Positions 49,448-61,400 of a DNA stretch of 64,000 nucleotides are shown one piece after another. Numbering within the stretch: the stretch's first letter is position 1; every line of letters begins with the position of its first letter. Both the position numbers and the translations under genes were made by a program. The notes under the pieces are model-generated. The model had not been told where the DNA came from, searched no databases, and saw nothing but the letters and a program-made list of their open reading frames with translations. Source of the DNA: Phaeotremella fagi (lineage: Eukaryota > Basidiomycota > Tremellomycetes > Tremellales > Phaeotremellaceae); the NCBI GenBank assembly GCA_001599715.1, contig BCHU01000001.1, positions 248,001-312,000 on the forward strand, given 5' to 3'.

Positions 49448-50171
49448 GATGTTGTAATGAATGGAGAAGAAATGATAATGTTGAAAGATAAACTGATTTG
49501 GTTGTCAACAAAAATACAGCATGGTTGACGCGACGCGGAAATCGATTAGCAAGTATATAACACCGTCATTAACAAAAACCGGTTATGCGTCGGGAATTTG
49601 GTTCATTTGCCTCGTGCTTTCCACTCGCCTTTTACTAGTAGAAACCGTGCACCAGATTCGCCACCGACGTTCGAATTTGTTTCTCAACCTTTCCGGGTTT
49701 CTTTTTGCGTTCTGGAGGTAAGGTTCAACTTATTTTGTCGTCGGCTTCAATCAACAACTCCGTTCATCACTTGCATAACATAACATAACATCATCTCATC
49801 TCATCTCATCTCATCTCATCTCATCTCATCTCATCTCATCTCATCTCATCTCATCTCATCTCATCTCATCTGACAAGTGGTGAATAGATGCACACTGGTC
49901 ATGCTTTCTGAAACGCAAGAGCTCGAGATGGAAATGATGAATCAAGCCCTAAACGTTGACGACCAAAAGGAAATGTCGTTCACTTGATTTTACATGAAAA
50001 TATACGTTATCTGTTTATTACATTGATATCTACATTAACCCCATCAGATATAAGGATATCCCAGTACCACCAATAAAACCCAAAATCGCACCTAAAGAAA
50101 GATAGAAAGAAAGAAAGAAAAAAGAATGAAGTTAGAAAAAAAGAAGGTCGTCATTTCTTCTAACAACTACT
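49448..50171. other. Intergenic region with microsatellite
   Basis: 724 bp containing the SMC5 promoter, a CATCT microsatellite and the 3' side of the gene ending at 50172. The plus-strand frames at 49521-49783 overlap one another and show no coding character. Confidence 0.5.
49793..49871. repeat. (CATCT)n microsatellite, about 16 copies
   Basis: The pentanucleotide CATCT repeats without interruption for 79 bp, preceded by a short ACATA repeat ('ACATAACATAAC', 49777-49791). Its purity suggests recent expansion and probable length variation between strains. It lies about 350 bp upstream of the SMC5 start. Confidence 0.95.
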
Positions 50172-51166
50172 CTACGCATCACAGCAAACAGCATCCATAG
50201 CGGTTGGTACTAAACGCGGCGAATTAATAACCTCCCCCAAAAAACGAGAATGGAATTCAGACTCACTCTTCTCAGACCAGTCATCACAACTACCAGCTAA
50301 AGAGATAGTTTTTCCGGAACCAAGGATGACGGCTGGTACCAAAGCTTTAGATCTTGGTGTACCCTTGGTCAAGAAACAGTTATCGTTGGTTCTGAAACCT
50401 TCTAGGTAAAGTGGTGGAGTCGGTGTCCAATGTGCACCTGAACATGCTGGTTGAATGAGTTAGTTATTTTCACGTTGACTTTGATTGGTGGAAGTCGAAC
50501 CTACCATCGTCGGGAATTGCCATCCCTTCTCTGAAGACGTTACATAGATCTTCACAAGCTTGTCTGTCAGATGCGAAAGTGTGGTAAATCTGATAAGAAA
50601 ATTCGATGTTAGATTTGCACAAGGAACTGAATCAGTTCACTCACAGCTTCCTCTTTCGATTCCCAACCCAGATACCTGGCGTAACCAGTTCGTTCCCTGG
50701 TCACACAAGATGGATAATCAGGTTGAACATAATCAAAAGTCGTGTCCGAATCAAAATTTTCTAAAGGGTCATCGAAAGGTTCGGGTGATTCGTAATCATT
50801 GAAAATATCTTCGAGTTCAATCGTTGACGATGGAGATGAATAATCTGATTCGACTGTTGATGATGATGTTAGTGATGATGATGAGGAGGAGGAGGAGGAT
50901 GAGGTAGTTGAAGAAAGTGATGATGAGGGATAAGAGGCAGCATGTGAGATAGCGAACAGAGCTTGATCTTCGATCTCGTATTGATGTTGAAGTTTCTTGA
51001 TTCGATCTCGTAGTGGTGGTCTCGTTAGATGGAGATGATGAACTTCATGGGACGCTCTGGCGAATTCAACATCGTATGTCGTAGGTGTCGTCGAATGTGA
51101 TAATCTCGTCAAAGTGAAAATAATGATTCCAACAGCGATGAACGGGATAAACGATTTGTTGGACAT
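50172..51166 (-). CDS. Secreted or type II membrane protein with poly-Ser and acidic regions
   Basis: Three exons (51166-50645, 50589-50505, 50446-50172) join in frame to 293 residues. The N-terminus 'MSNKSFIPFIAVGIIIFTLTRLSH' is a signal-anchor or signal peptide. A Ser run of ten or more and an acidic Asp/Glu-rich stretch follow. The second half holds conserved-looking Cys residues ('CVTRERTGYARYLGW', 'SDRQACEDLC', 'GSCDDWSEK', 'AVCCDA'), which suggests a small disulfide-bonded extracellular domain. I do not recognise the family. Confidence 0.75.
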
Positions 51167-52357
51167 GATGATGAGGCAGCAGTGATCTGTTTTATATCTG
51201 ATGAAAGGATATTTATTTTATTTTTTTGATTGGGAAAAAAACGAAAAGTACTGAAAGTCAACTGTGTATGTATATATCGAACTGTGCAGTACATCCATTC
51301 GAAAGAGTTAACCATCGACAAGTTGACCCATATTTTCTTTTTCGGTCAACCTAAAACCAAAATCAGCCATTAGCGCCAAACCGAATTAAATCCAATCCCC
51401 CAACTCCAAAGCTACAAAGATCTTCACATAAGGACAAGTACTCAAGCACAAAGAAACAACCCTAACCAACTGAAAAACGATATAAACCTACAGAACAAAA
51501 TGAGGTAATGTGGTACCGAACACGATAACACTTTGTTATCCGTTGGAAAATGAATTCAATATCTCATGGATAGGGATATATCATTTCAACAAGAAAGAAG
51601 TTTAGAGATAAACAAACAAGTCCGAGAGGAACAGGAAATAGGGTTAAAATCGTACCTTAGGAACTTGCACTAAAAACTCTGTTTCCAGTTGTTTGGTTCT
51701 TGCGTCTTTTCTTGGGGATTACCTTTTTGGAGGTCCTTGGCGTAGATCCTGGATGTAGAGACGAGGCGAGACTGTGTTCAGGTCATCTTTTCTGAGTCAT
51801 GAACAAACGCCGCAACACCAACTCGTTTCTGGTTTTTTGGGTTTTCTTTTTCGGTGCACTCGTGTGCCGAACGATATTTGAGTTAGCTCACTGAGTGCGA
51901 TGTGATATATCGGATTTATTGGAATCCTTTCAATGCGATGTCACTCTAGTGTTAAATTTAGTACTTAGAATCGAATGCTAGTTTCTATCATCTGATGTGG
52001 CGGTGGTTCCTGCTGTTTACTTTCAATTCAATCTTACGTTTTCTTTCGATTAATTTTCGTATATCGTACACCATGACTTAATGAATATACTGACGAGTAC
52101 TTATATCGTTTGTTTGCTCGATTGTAAAGATCTCAATGCGCCTGGAAATATTTGTCCACTCATAACAATGCTTTCATCAGGTGACAACTAGAACAAACAC
52201 TCAATCAAGGTGATCATCGAGATCAAGTCAGAATATCACAAACTCAATACATGAAATCATCGTCATAATCATACAAAAACAATCGAATATTTACAGAATA
52301 TCTTTAAAACTCAACAATCGTCATCTGATCCATCAGAAATTGAGAAAAGGACGCTGT
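51167..52357. other. Long intergenic region, no gene identified
   Basis: These 1.19 kb lie between the promoter of the Ser-rich gene and the 3' end of the Con-6 gene. A splice-like stretch from an ATG near 51500 (donor GTAATG, acceptor TTTAG near 51605) leads only to a short frame. A hairpin of about nine base pairs lies at about 51861-51880 (TCGGTGCAC/GTGTGCCGA). A non-coding RNA is possible but no known family was recognised. Confidence 0.4.
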
Positions 52358-52929
52358 CTAAACATCAACCCCCTTCTCCTTCAAAACAGCTTCAGCATGT
52401 TCCTTAGCTTCAGAACTAGCATTGGGATTATGTAAAGTCCTAAACCCCGTTAAAGTACCAACCCAATGAAAGAAAAGAGACTCACGCTTTGTAACCACCC
52501 AAAACTCTATGATCATGTTCAGCGTCTTTACCGACCGTCGCCGAATCTTTCAAAGCGTGTTCAGCGTGATGTTTGGAATCGTGATGATGATGTTCATCTT
52601 CGTGTCGGGTGTTGTAATTCGAATGATCATGGTGAGGATGGAATTTACCGTCGTTAGCTGGGATCCCGTGATCTTCTAGAACCTGCAGATGGTTAGTCTA
52701 TTTGATGAGGTTGAGTGGACTTACTTCTGCGGCATGATCTTTGGCTTGTTCTGAGACCTGTTTACGAGTTACTTTCTTGTTTTTGTGTTGGGTGTAAGGA
52801 CGTACATTTGGATTGTGGATTGTACTTTGATAGATCAGTATTTGTTGCCCAGTGCAGTAGTAATAAGACTTACGCTTTGTAGCCACCCATAACACGATGT
52901 TCATTTGGGGTATCTGATAACTCCGACAT
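52358..52929 (-). CDS. Conidiation-specific protein 6 (Con-6) family
   Basis: Five exons (52929-52874, 52824-52806, 52757-52725, 52682-52486, 52439-52358) join in frame to 128 residues. Two Con-6 repeats are visible: 'HRVMGGYKATIHNPNVSEQA' and 'HRVLGGYKATLHNPNASSEA', each followed by 'KxHAxxVL'. They are separated by a His/Asp-rich spacer. Con-6 proteins are small hydrophilic proteins linked to sporulation and stress in fungi; biochemical function is unknown. Exon 2 is 19 nt and exon 3 is 33 nt, which hides the gene from single-frame scans. Confidence 0.9.
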
Positions 52930-53384
52930 GATGATTGATTGGTGGTTTGGTTTGAGGTATTTGATTAGATGATGGGTGATATTTACAATCGGTAGATGTT
53001 GGATGTATGAATGAGAAGGAATATAACCATTTGCTGATGCATTGCTTGGTGTACATGAAGCAGTTGACTGTGTTTCATAAACTCACGTTGACGTCATGCA
53101 AACGAACGATTATAGTTTTAAGTAGGTCATCGTATGCTTTTGTTGACAAGGAGGCAAGATATTCATATCATTATAAGTTTATTAAAAGCCATTCTCTTAT
53201 GTTGAAAGATTACGATGAGATCATTTATCCTCCCCTACTGACCACCAAATGCATCTACCTCAACTCCCCTCTCCCTGCCTTACTCTACACCACGCCTTGC
53301 ACACCTCGAGTTGCGAAACACGATGACACCCGCCTCGCCTTCCTCATCCCCTCTCACTCCGCCTCTTTGATTCATGAGCTGAGC
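52930..53384. other. Intergenic region upstream of Con-6
   Basis: 455 bp between the Con-6 start and the 3' end of the MARVEL-like gene, both on the minus strand. The 139-codon plus-strand frame from 53007 reads into the antisense of the MARVEL-like gene and has no domain or splice support. Confidence 0.45.
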
Positions 53385-54167
53385 TTAAACAAGTTGACCA
53401 CCGAATCCATCACCACGTCTCATTGATGAAGTACCAAGTACGATGATAAGGATGAGTAAAAGTGAGAAAAGGATGAATCTAAAAAATACGCTTAGCTACC
53501 ACACTGATTCTTATCGTAAACATCACTTACTCAATCCAAGCGAAAGCTTCTGTAGCGACTAGGTGGTTACAATACAAGATAGTAGAAACGCTGCATCGTT
53601 TACCACCGCCCAAAGAGGCAGTGAATGAAGCTGCACCAGCGAGCCAGAATAACCAACTAGCAGAGCGAGGTCAGTGACCTATCTACCACATAAGGAAATT
53701 AGAGCTTACGTGATGAAAATGAAGATTCCGTGGGAGGCAACTGAAGTTAGGACGGGTACGATTTGAGCGACGAAGAAAGCGAGATAGGCAGCAGCGAAAA
53801 CGAAAGTCCACCATGAGACGAATCTGTGTGTGCAAGTTTTAGTGGGTGTCTTCGACGTTGAGAGGGGATGAACGTACACAAGGAATTTAACTCTATCCCT
53901 AATAGAAACAGTTGGATAGTCATCACCGTTGTTATATTGGGAAACTGTTTATCAGTGGATTAGTGATGAAATCTTGATTTGGGGTTCAAGTTGAATGATG
54001 GGACATACCTAGCCAGGCTGTGAGGGAACCTTCTACGAGAGCGAAGAAGAGAACGATACCGAATATGACTGGGTGTCCTCTTCTGATGTGAGTTGACTAT
54101 CGTGGGGTTAGTGTGATTGCCCGGGGTAATGGAGTTGGGTGGGGAGGGGACTCACTGAATCGACCAT
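53385..54167 (-). CDS. Four-transmembrane MARVEL-like protein
   Basis: Six exons (54167-54156, 54096-54009, 53944-53878, 53823-53710, 53656-53531, 53478-53385) join in frame to 166 residues. The layout is MARVEL/Sur7-like: 'HPVIFGIVLFFALVEGSLTAWL' (TM1), 'RVKFLVFVSWWTFVFAAAYL' (TM2), 'GIFIFITWLFWLAGAASFTA' (TM3), 'LGGGKRCS' with a Cys-containing loop, then 'FILFSLLLILIIVLG' (TM4). Basidiomycetes carry many such proteins in the plasma membrane or vesicles. A specific partner cannot be named. Exon 1 is 12 nt. Confidence 0.8.
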
Positions 54168-54905
54168 TTCGTTAGTTTGGGATGTAGTGATGTGTTGGTC
54201 AGTTAGATGGGGATGTGTTTGTTGATGTTGATGTTGTTGTTATAGTATATTGATTTACTGAAGGATTAGATGAGTAAAGGTAAAAGACCAAAAAGGTTCT
54301 CGACTATAAGAGGGAAAAATAGCTCCCCGACTGTACCCAGGAAAAGAGTGACGTCGTAGCATGAGGGCAGAGTGGCAAATCAGTTACCCGATTAGGTAAT
54401 TCCATTAACTTAAATGAGTCAATTTCACTTGCCGGTCTTACGAGAATGGCCTTACACTGGTAGCTGGTAGCTGGTGATGATTTGTACTAAGCAGATTCAA
54501 AGTATTGCACTAAAACTTAACATCTGACGAGCGACGTATCCAGATGAAATCATCTTCTGACTGACTGACTCACAACTTAGAGGGAAAGTGTGGTTAGTAG
54601 TAATTCAAGTCACTCTTACCATATCGGTTATCACGTTGATTCTTTCCTCGGTCTATTTGACTTATACCTGTTAGTGGCGTTTTTGGTGATCGACAAATCT
54701 TCAGCATTGATAGTCACGTCTGTGCAACGAAGCGCTCACATTCTGAATTAGAACATTCACATTCAAACCTATTCATCAACTTCAATCAAAGAAACTATTT
54801 AATCGCACTATTCATCAATACACATCCCCTCCCTTCCAACAAATCCTTTTTTTTTCGTTTTTTTCTGTTTATTTAAAAGAAACCACTATGTATCTCACCA
54901 CGAAC
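54168..54905. other. Intergenic region
   Basis: 738 bp containing the MARVEL-like gene promoter and the 3' region of the next minus-strand gene. There is a T-rich tract (54845-54875) and a small GGTAGCT duplication near 54461. No open frame of interest. Confidence 0.45.
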
Positions 54906-56024
54906 CTAGTTCTCCTTCAACGACCACCCATTCGGATCTTTCCTAGCCTTTTCTCTTTCCATCTCTTCTGCCTTGATAGTCTCGATCTTATCACCTTTGT
55001 AGTACCAAAGACCTAAACGTCTCATAGGATCTCTTAAAGCGAAATGCTCTTGAGAGAGGTGACTAGCACAATAACCACCGTGTGATTTATCGATTTCGGA
55101 GGCGTACTTTGAAAGGAGTGTACTGAAGGCTTCTAAACTTTCTTTAGAAGGCATGTCTTTGGGGATAGCTTTGATACGTTGTTTGGTGCGATAAATGTTG
55201 TAATCCATATTTGTATCATCTGTTTTGTATCCTTCTGTCTTTGTGTCGAGTTCATCAATCTCGTCCTTGATGTTCTTGCATGTCGCGACACTTTTGTCGT
55301 CTTTTTCTGTGCCGTAAAATTTGTAGCGTCTCCAAAGAGTAACGAGTTCTTGGTCGTGTTTTTGTTTTTTCTCAAGGATATCTTGGTGTTTGGTTTCGTA
55401 CTCTTCTAAGCGGCTTGGAAGGAGGTCGAATTCGGTGTACCACCCGGTGAATCTCTCTTCAATATTGCTTCCCCAAGTTTGATCTTCGGTACAAAACATT
55501 GGTTCACGGCGCAGATGACCTAATTCTTTAGTCTTGATACCATCTCCCCCGAAATAGAGACGGTCCCAGACTCTTTGTATACCGTCGAAGGAGGTGGCGA
55601 GTTCGATGAACAACCCTTGTTCGCCTTTTGAGGTGATTATCGTTGAGACTACCTTTTTGAGGACCTTGAGGGTTTTGTATTCGTGGGTATCGTACCTGTT
55701 ATCCAAATTTCCATATTTATCTTTACCATACTTGGTTGTTTTTTCTAGCTGATCATTGATCGATTTGCTATGGTAAGTAGTCAGTAATCATCAATGGGAA
55801 GAAAAACATCACAAGTAAGGTGTTTTCACTTACTTGCGGTTCCAAGTGGTGACGATAGTGACTTCGGCATCAGAAACAGGGGTTTTGGTGTCGGTATCGA
55901 TAGTCTCCTTAGCTATTTTATCGGTACTACCCAATAAAGGTAAACCATGATAATCGGTACTCCGCTTGGTGACTGTTTCTGTTGCTGTTGATGTACCACT
56001 CATCTCAATATCAGTTTGACTCAT
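54906..56024 (-). CDS. Lineage-specific hypothetical protein, intact paralog
   Basis: Two exons (56024-55834 and 55767-54906) join in frame to 350 residues. The N-terminus is Ser/Thr/Asp-rich. A charged, probably coiled-coil middle contains 'EYETKHQDILEKKQKHDQE', and the C-terminus has 'ALRDPMRRLGLWYYKGDKIE'. It has no known domain, signal or membrane segment. A diverged and shortened homolog follows directly upstream (56429-57077), so this is a small tandem family like the one at 9.4-11 kb. No function can be assigned. Confidence 0.65.
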
Positions 56025-56428
56025 TGTCGCGTATAAAGTTTTGTTGTTAAATAAAAGTTGTTAAAAAAATGAAATAATTTATTGGTGGCGAGGGAAAAAA
56101 GTGGGGATGGATGTTAAGAAGAAGAAATGCGGAAGACTGTCTGTTCTCTTAACTGAGAGATTATTTTGGTTGGAAGACTGTTTCTAGATGAAAGGATGGA
56201 ATAGAAGCTCTTTCCCTGAAAAGACTTTTTATATTTGAGTCGAACTGCTCAATCTTTCCTTTTTGCCGTGGTCTTCTGACTCGGTTTAATATGCATTCTT
56301 CATTTTTTTTTATCAAGATAAGAAGTAATATCCCGATGAAATATTGTCTGTTGACAAAAGAGGATTCATATTCACTATCATCGGAGGTAAAAGTACAGCA
56401 AAAACACAAAAAAACCAGCCACACTGTC
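56025..56428. other. Intergenic region between hypothetical paralogs
   Basis: 404 bp, AT-rich, serving as the promoter of the intact paralog and the 3' region of the broken one. Several short frames on both strands overlap and look non-coding. Confidence 0.45.
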
Positions 56429-57077
56429 TCAGAGACTCTCAACAGCTTCTTCTCCCTCAGTCTGAACCTCTTTCATCTTATAACACCCTTTACCAAGTTC
56501 TGGTGCCTCCACAAAATTCTCTCTCGTAAAATGTTTGAGACATTCTTTCAAATGAGAATCGTTGATTTTTTCACGAAGTCGCCACAGATCTTCACCAAAA
56601 GTCTTGAGTTGATCGTATGTTGGTTTACTCGGCATATACATGTCGTAACGATCCAACTAATCTTTATAAGTGGAATACACTGATTCGGACCAATTAGCTT
56701 CGTTGGTAATGAATGTGGTTGTGGGTCGATGAAAGATGTTATCGTTATAGAAGTGTTGATCGTTGTAGTACATTGAACATGTGTCGAGAACCCTGGTTCC
56801 GGAGAACTCTGATTGCAGTTTTATGAATATACCATCGGCGCTTTTGAATATAGTTCGAACTGGTTTATCTTCCTCTCTGTCGTTCAAAAGTTGTTAGAGT
56901 GTATAATGGACAAACTTGAAACCAAAACTTGACCCACTCTGGACACCATTTGGTTTCTATGGTTGGATCGTTAGAGATGATCTTAATTGAATTTTCAGAA
57001 TTCGTTTCCATGTTTTCACTCATGTTTGAATTGGAAATGGTTGTTAAAGTAGAAAACCTCTCGAAGCGGGTTGCCAC
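56429..57077 (-). pseudogene. Shortened paralog interrupted by an in-frame TAG
   Basis: A first exon from the ATG at 57077 (or the next Met, MSENMETNSEN) ends near 56938 at a GTCAAG donor. The second part joins at about 56874 and reads 'EDKPVRTIFKSADGIFIKLQ' up to a TAG at 56657-56659. The same frame then continues directly with 'LDRYDMYMPSKPTYDQLKTF' to a stop at 56429-56431. Motifs on both sides of the TAG ('GIFIKL', 'MPSK', 'TEGEE') line up with the intact paralog at 54906-56024 ('GLFIEL', 'MPSK', 'IKAEE'). The parent's middle charged region is missing here. This looks like a decaying copy; readthrough or a base error are alternatives. Confidence 0.6.
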
Positions 57078-57314
57078 TGAGGTAGAGAGAACGGTTGGAA
57101 GACATTCTGATCAAAGGATTTACACTTGTTTTTTTACGATATCCTCAACCAAGTGATCAAAGGATTGATATTTTGGATTTTATAACTTGGCTTCAAAGGA
57201 ACTTTGCGATTTCAACTAGAAACAAGTCATGCAATGCGTCATAAAAACTAGCAATAAAAGAACAAATAATGGACTAAAACCATACCAAAAACCCCCAACC
57301 AAAAAACCACTCCC

Positions 57315-57614
57315 CTATCGTTCCCTCAAAGCCCAAACCAACCCACCCTTCTTAATCAAACCCTTCTGACTCCAACCCTTCCCACCCCCAATCCGATCTT
57401 TACGAGAATGACCAGCCCATCTGGACCTATCATCAACCCAATCCTGAACTCTCAGATTCTGGGGTTTCTCCGCTTCACTTAGACTCGTCAGATAATCCGA
57501 TGGCGTGTTGACTGATTTTAATGGGTTGTTGTGATTTATCGTCGTTGTTGGGAGAGGTCTTATGAATGGTTTCAAGGCGTTTGGGAGGTTGCTGAGCGAG
57601 ATGTAGCGAGGCAT
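57315..57614 (-). CDS. Small basic protein, possibly mitochondrial
   Basis: A single-exon frame of 99 residues starts MPRYISLSNLPNALKPFIRP, which lacks acidic residues and could be a mitochondrial presequence. The rest, 'VNTPSDYLTSLSEAEKP', 'VQDWVDDRSRWAGHSRKDR' and a Gly/Lys-rich end, is highly basic. A small mitoribosomal or mitochondrial accessory protein is plausible, but I do not recognise it. It has a divergent neighbour, FMP27, 836 bp away. Start choice is simple, since no earlier in-frame ATG is evident. Confidence 0.55.
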   Translation of the reverse strand: MPRYISLSNLPNALKPFIRPLPTTTINHNNPLKSVNTPSDYLTSLSEAEKPQNLRVQDWVDDRSRWAGHSRKDRIGGGKGWSQKGLIKKGGLVWALRER

Positions 57615-58450
57615 TTTGAGGCTGGGTGTAGGATGTTAGTTGGTATTTTTTGGTTTGAATTTTTGTACTTGGGAGTTTGGAATATACTTACGAGGATGAA
57701 AATGGGGTTTATATATTTGGAAACTAGATGTGGTGATTAGTTATAGAGCTCTGAACTGTTTTTTGACGAAGAGGATCCATCAGTTCAAACTCCTTCCACA
57801 TGTAACGAATGTTTACTCACCAAATGAGCTGACCTCTCTCCACTCCACTTGATACCCGATTACTAGACTTCGACTGATGTAGATTATGAGTCTAAAGGCT
57901 TGGTGTTGAATATGAGTTGATAGGATTAATTTGCTGAAATGAAGACCAAGATTATTTTTCGTTCGGTGTTGAAAAGGGAGATTTTAAGGAACGTAATAAC
58001 CACGTGGTCACGGTGCTGAATTCGTCTACGTAAATGAAATTAATTACTCAACATCCTCCCATCCACAACTTCTTCATCTTCCACACTTCTATCTTAACCA
58101 TCCCCTTCTTCATTCCACACTTTCACATCCTATCACAACTCTCACATATCTAAGAAATTAGATTCTACCACCATCGTTTCCTATCCATCAATACGCTCAA
58201 CTTCCCATCCAATTTCCATCTCCATCGATCCCCGACTTTCACCACTCACATTCAATTCGCCCTTTCCACCGATCTAATCCAACCACTCATTCAATAGCTA
58301 CCATCACTTCCGAGACCATGTATCCATTTTACTAAAACGTAGGTAGACCTCCATCTACCTCTCAAACCGTACAATTCACACTAACCTCCTCAGACCACCA
58401 CTTCACACAATCCTCGGCCATCTCAATCAACACAATCGCATCACATCAAA
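57615..58450. other. Divergent promoter region before FMP27
   Basis: 836 bp. The 400 bp before 58451 is strongly C/T-rich (CATC, TCCATC and CACTTC runs), a common layout for fungal 5' UTRs. No open frame beyond chance length. Confidence 0.5.
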
Positions 58451-61400
58451 ATGGGTCAAGCTGGAACCGTCACCCTGGTTCTCTTGACTGTCGTCACAAT
58501 ATCATTAGTACTCAGACATTATCTTTTCCCGCTCTTATTCAGATTATTCTCACGCGTTCGTGTCGCTTCATTCTCACTGCTCTCAATAAGGGGATTAGAA
58601 TGGAGAGACGAGGAACATGCCAACTCAGTCGTTCCGACTGTAAGAATTGAACGAACGAGATGGGTTTGGGGTGGATTGAACGGTGAAGCTACTGGACTTC
58701 TCATGCTTCGTATCGAAGGTGTCAGTTTTAGGATCAAGAGAAGTACAAAAAAGACTTATACCCCACCTCGTCCACCTAAAGTAAGTGAATTACCTTTCAA
58801 CCGAGATATATTGACGTGCCGCGTTAGACTCCCGGTCGTATGTCTGCTTATACCAATTGGGCAACATCCAGAATTCTTCATCTGTTCATCCATCATTGGC
58901 CAGCTGTCGCTCGAATCTTCTCTTTACAGGTCTACGATATCCGCATCATCTTTGACGATTTCGATGGCGCGGAGTTAACGGTCAAGGAATACCGAATGGG
59001 AATGAACGTTAAATTTGAAGGCAACGCTGAACCTAGTCAACTACTCAGTCCTGTTAGAAAACCTACCATGGCACCGTTATTATCACCAATGTCACCAAGC
59101 TCTGAACGAAGTAATCCATTGGAACTTCGACTTTCTCCACCTCCTTCACCGGTTAATTTCACTGGATTCACCTTCACGCCTGGTGCACCTACCGAGACAA
59201 TATCGGATCTGACTGTACCCACACCATCACCTCATAGACGTCAATCAAGAATGGCTCATGCTAGAAGAAGAGCTTCACAATTCCAAGTAGGCGTGTCCAA
59301 CGCGGCTGCTCAAGCTTGGTCAAGAGCTATTGCTAGGGCTCACGGTTCAGTCTCATTCGTAGTTGTCGTTGACGACGTGGCTGTGATTTTGCCAAACGTT
59401 AATCCACCTCATCCAGTTCCCCTTTCCGCCAAACCATCCATGCCAAACATCTCACTACCCTCCCTGTCCACCAAACAATCCACCAATTCTCTCAAATCAA
59501 ACGCTAACGGTGGTATTCGATCAAATTCATTCGTATCAAATCGTTCGTTGAACTCCATCTTACGCACCTCAACTCCTAGATACGCTCTACCAGCCGAGGG
59601 TGGTTATGACAGGTTACTCATGATCGAAGGGAAATCCTACGTCAACCTCAATCTTGGTTTCGGTCCTAAGAAAGGTTTACTCGGTGAAGACACTTTGGCT
59701 CTCAATCTCGAGATGGGCAATCTACATACAAGTATCGGAGCAGCCGATAAGGTCCAGGATATGTTGGATGCTAAAAAGAAACTGGATGAGGAAATTGGAA
59801 AAGATGAAGTTCGACTCAAGATGAATCATTGGAGTCCTAAAGCTTTACCAAGAGTGAGTTTGCTGTGCTGAACGCGTGCTAACATAGTAGATTATCATGC
59901 GCGCACTCGAAAGTGTCTCTGTTTCTTTTAGCCACATCACCGTGTCCCATTTCTTGAGCCCTTCATCACCCCTTTCAAATCGTTCATCGTCATCAGATCT
60001 TTCCGATTTAGCCCCACCACCCTCGCACGCAGATTGTTTCACGGTATCCTTGGACATCTCTCGCATCGGGTGTAAACTATCAGCGGCTGATTCTTCCAAC
60101 AACGAAAGAGCTCGGAACGCTTTTGGTACCAATACAAGTCCGGAATCGAAAATCCGAGGTGTTGGGTTCCAACTCGAGTGGCAAACTATTGAATTACACT
60201 GTCTCGCACCCAATGAAAACCCGGATGAGAAGAGTCAACTGCTAGCCATTAGGCAAGCTGAATTCGAAGGTTTATCGACCTGGAGACCTAGTGGCTGGAC
60301 AAGAAACGAGATGTTGTTCTCCAATGACCCCAATCTTGCTCTCATCGTCATGAGAGGCAATATCAACTCGGTAGACATCTCTGGTGATGTTCAATTGCTT
60401 GATGAATTGAGTCAAGCTTGGACGTGTAGTCGACCCAAGAGAGAAACGGTACCAAAGGTTTCGAAACCATCGACCACCCTCCCACCTCGTCTTAGAATGG
60501 TCCTCGATGTCGGTAACGTCATGGCCACGATTGCCGACAGGGTTTCGGAACAGAAAACCACTCTGACATTCTCATCGGATGGTTTCAGTGTGGGTTGCTT
60601 CACTGGTTTCACAGATGTCGTTGGAAGACGTCGAAACGTTTCACACACCAACGCAGCTTTCAGTAAAGAAGAGAAACTGAGAAGTAGACGTGAAGCTGTC
60701 AGTGAAGATTACACTCAACCCGAATCAATGTGGAAACCGGAAGTTCGTCGACAATTCGGTCCACCTGCCAAGATCCTGGATGATCTTTCCATCTCGCTCA
60801 AGGCAGACGCGTCTATCGCTTTGGAACCAATCTCACTCCATATGTCATTGAGTGACAGATCTGAAAGGTATCAAAAGACTTATCATCTGGCATCTCTTGG
60901 TCGGATTCATGGAACTCTGTCAGGTGAAATTCTAGGTCGTCAAGAATATACACCAAAAGAAACTAGTTCTTTGGATCCTACGTCTTTGATTGCTAGTATC
61001 AACGTAGGTATCGATCATGGTATCAAAGTTAGTTTACATGATCAACTGGTCATTGAAGCTCTCTATACCATGGGTCAAGCACATACTCCAAACGCTAAAC
61101 CGCCACCCGCCTGTCCTCCAAAACTGGGAACCATACTGGATCGATTACCAGCAGGAGTTTCCTTGCGCGTTTCTTTGGGTCACATCGAAGCTATCGTTGG
61201 TCATCGTGATCCAAACCCAGCTTGTAAACTAGGTTTAGTCAAAGGTTTAAAGCTCGAAAGTGTGGTTTCACTGGAATATTCATATTTCAGACACAAATCG
61301 CAAGCTGCTCAAGCCCGTCATCCACTTATCGCCGCTGAAAGGAAGAAACTTCAACTTCGCGATGATATCACAACTCAAGCTCTGGCTTTCCATAATCATC

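Noticed and set aside
49793..49871. CRISPR-like or satellite array
   Set aside because: The unit is five bases with no spacers, so it is a simple microsatellite; the genome is also eukaryotic.
53007..53426. 139-codon plus-strand open frame
   Set aside because: It overlaps the antisense of the MARVEL-like gene's last exon, has no domain, and its composition is not protein-like.
23115..57077. TAG reassigned to an amino acid in this organism
   Set aside because: Pus9, Con-6, the GT31-like gene and others end at TAG in positions where family length agrees, so TAG works as a normal stop.
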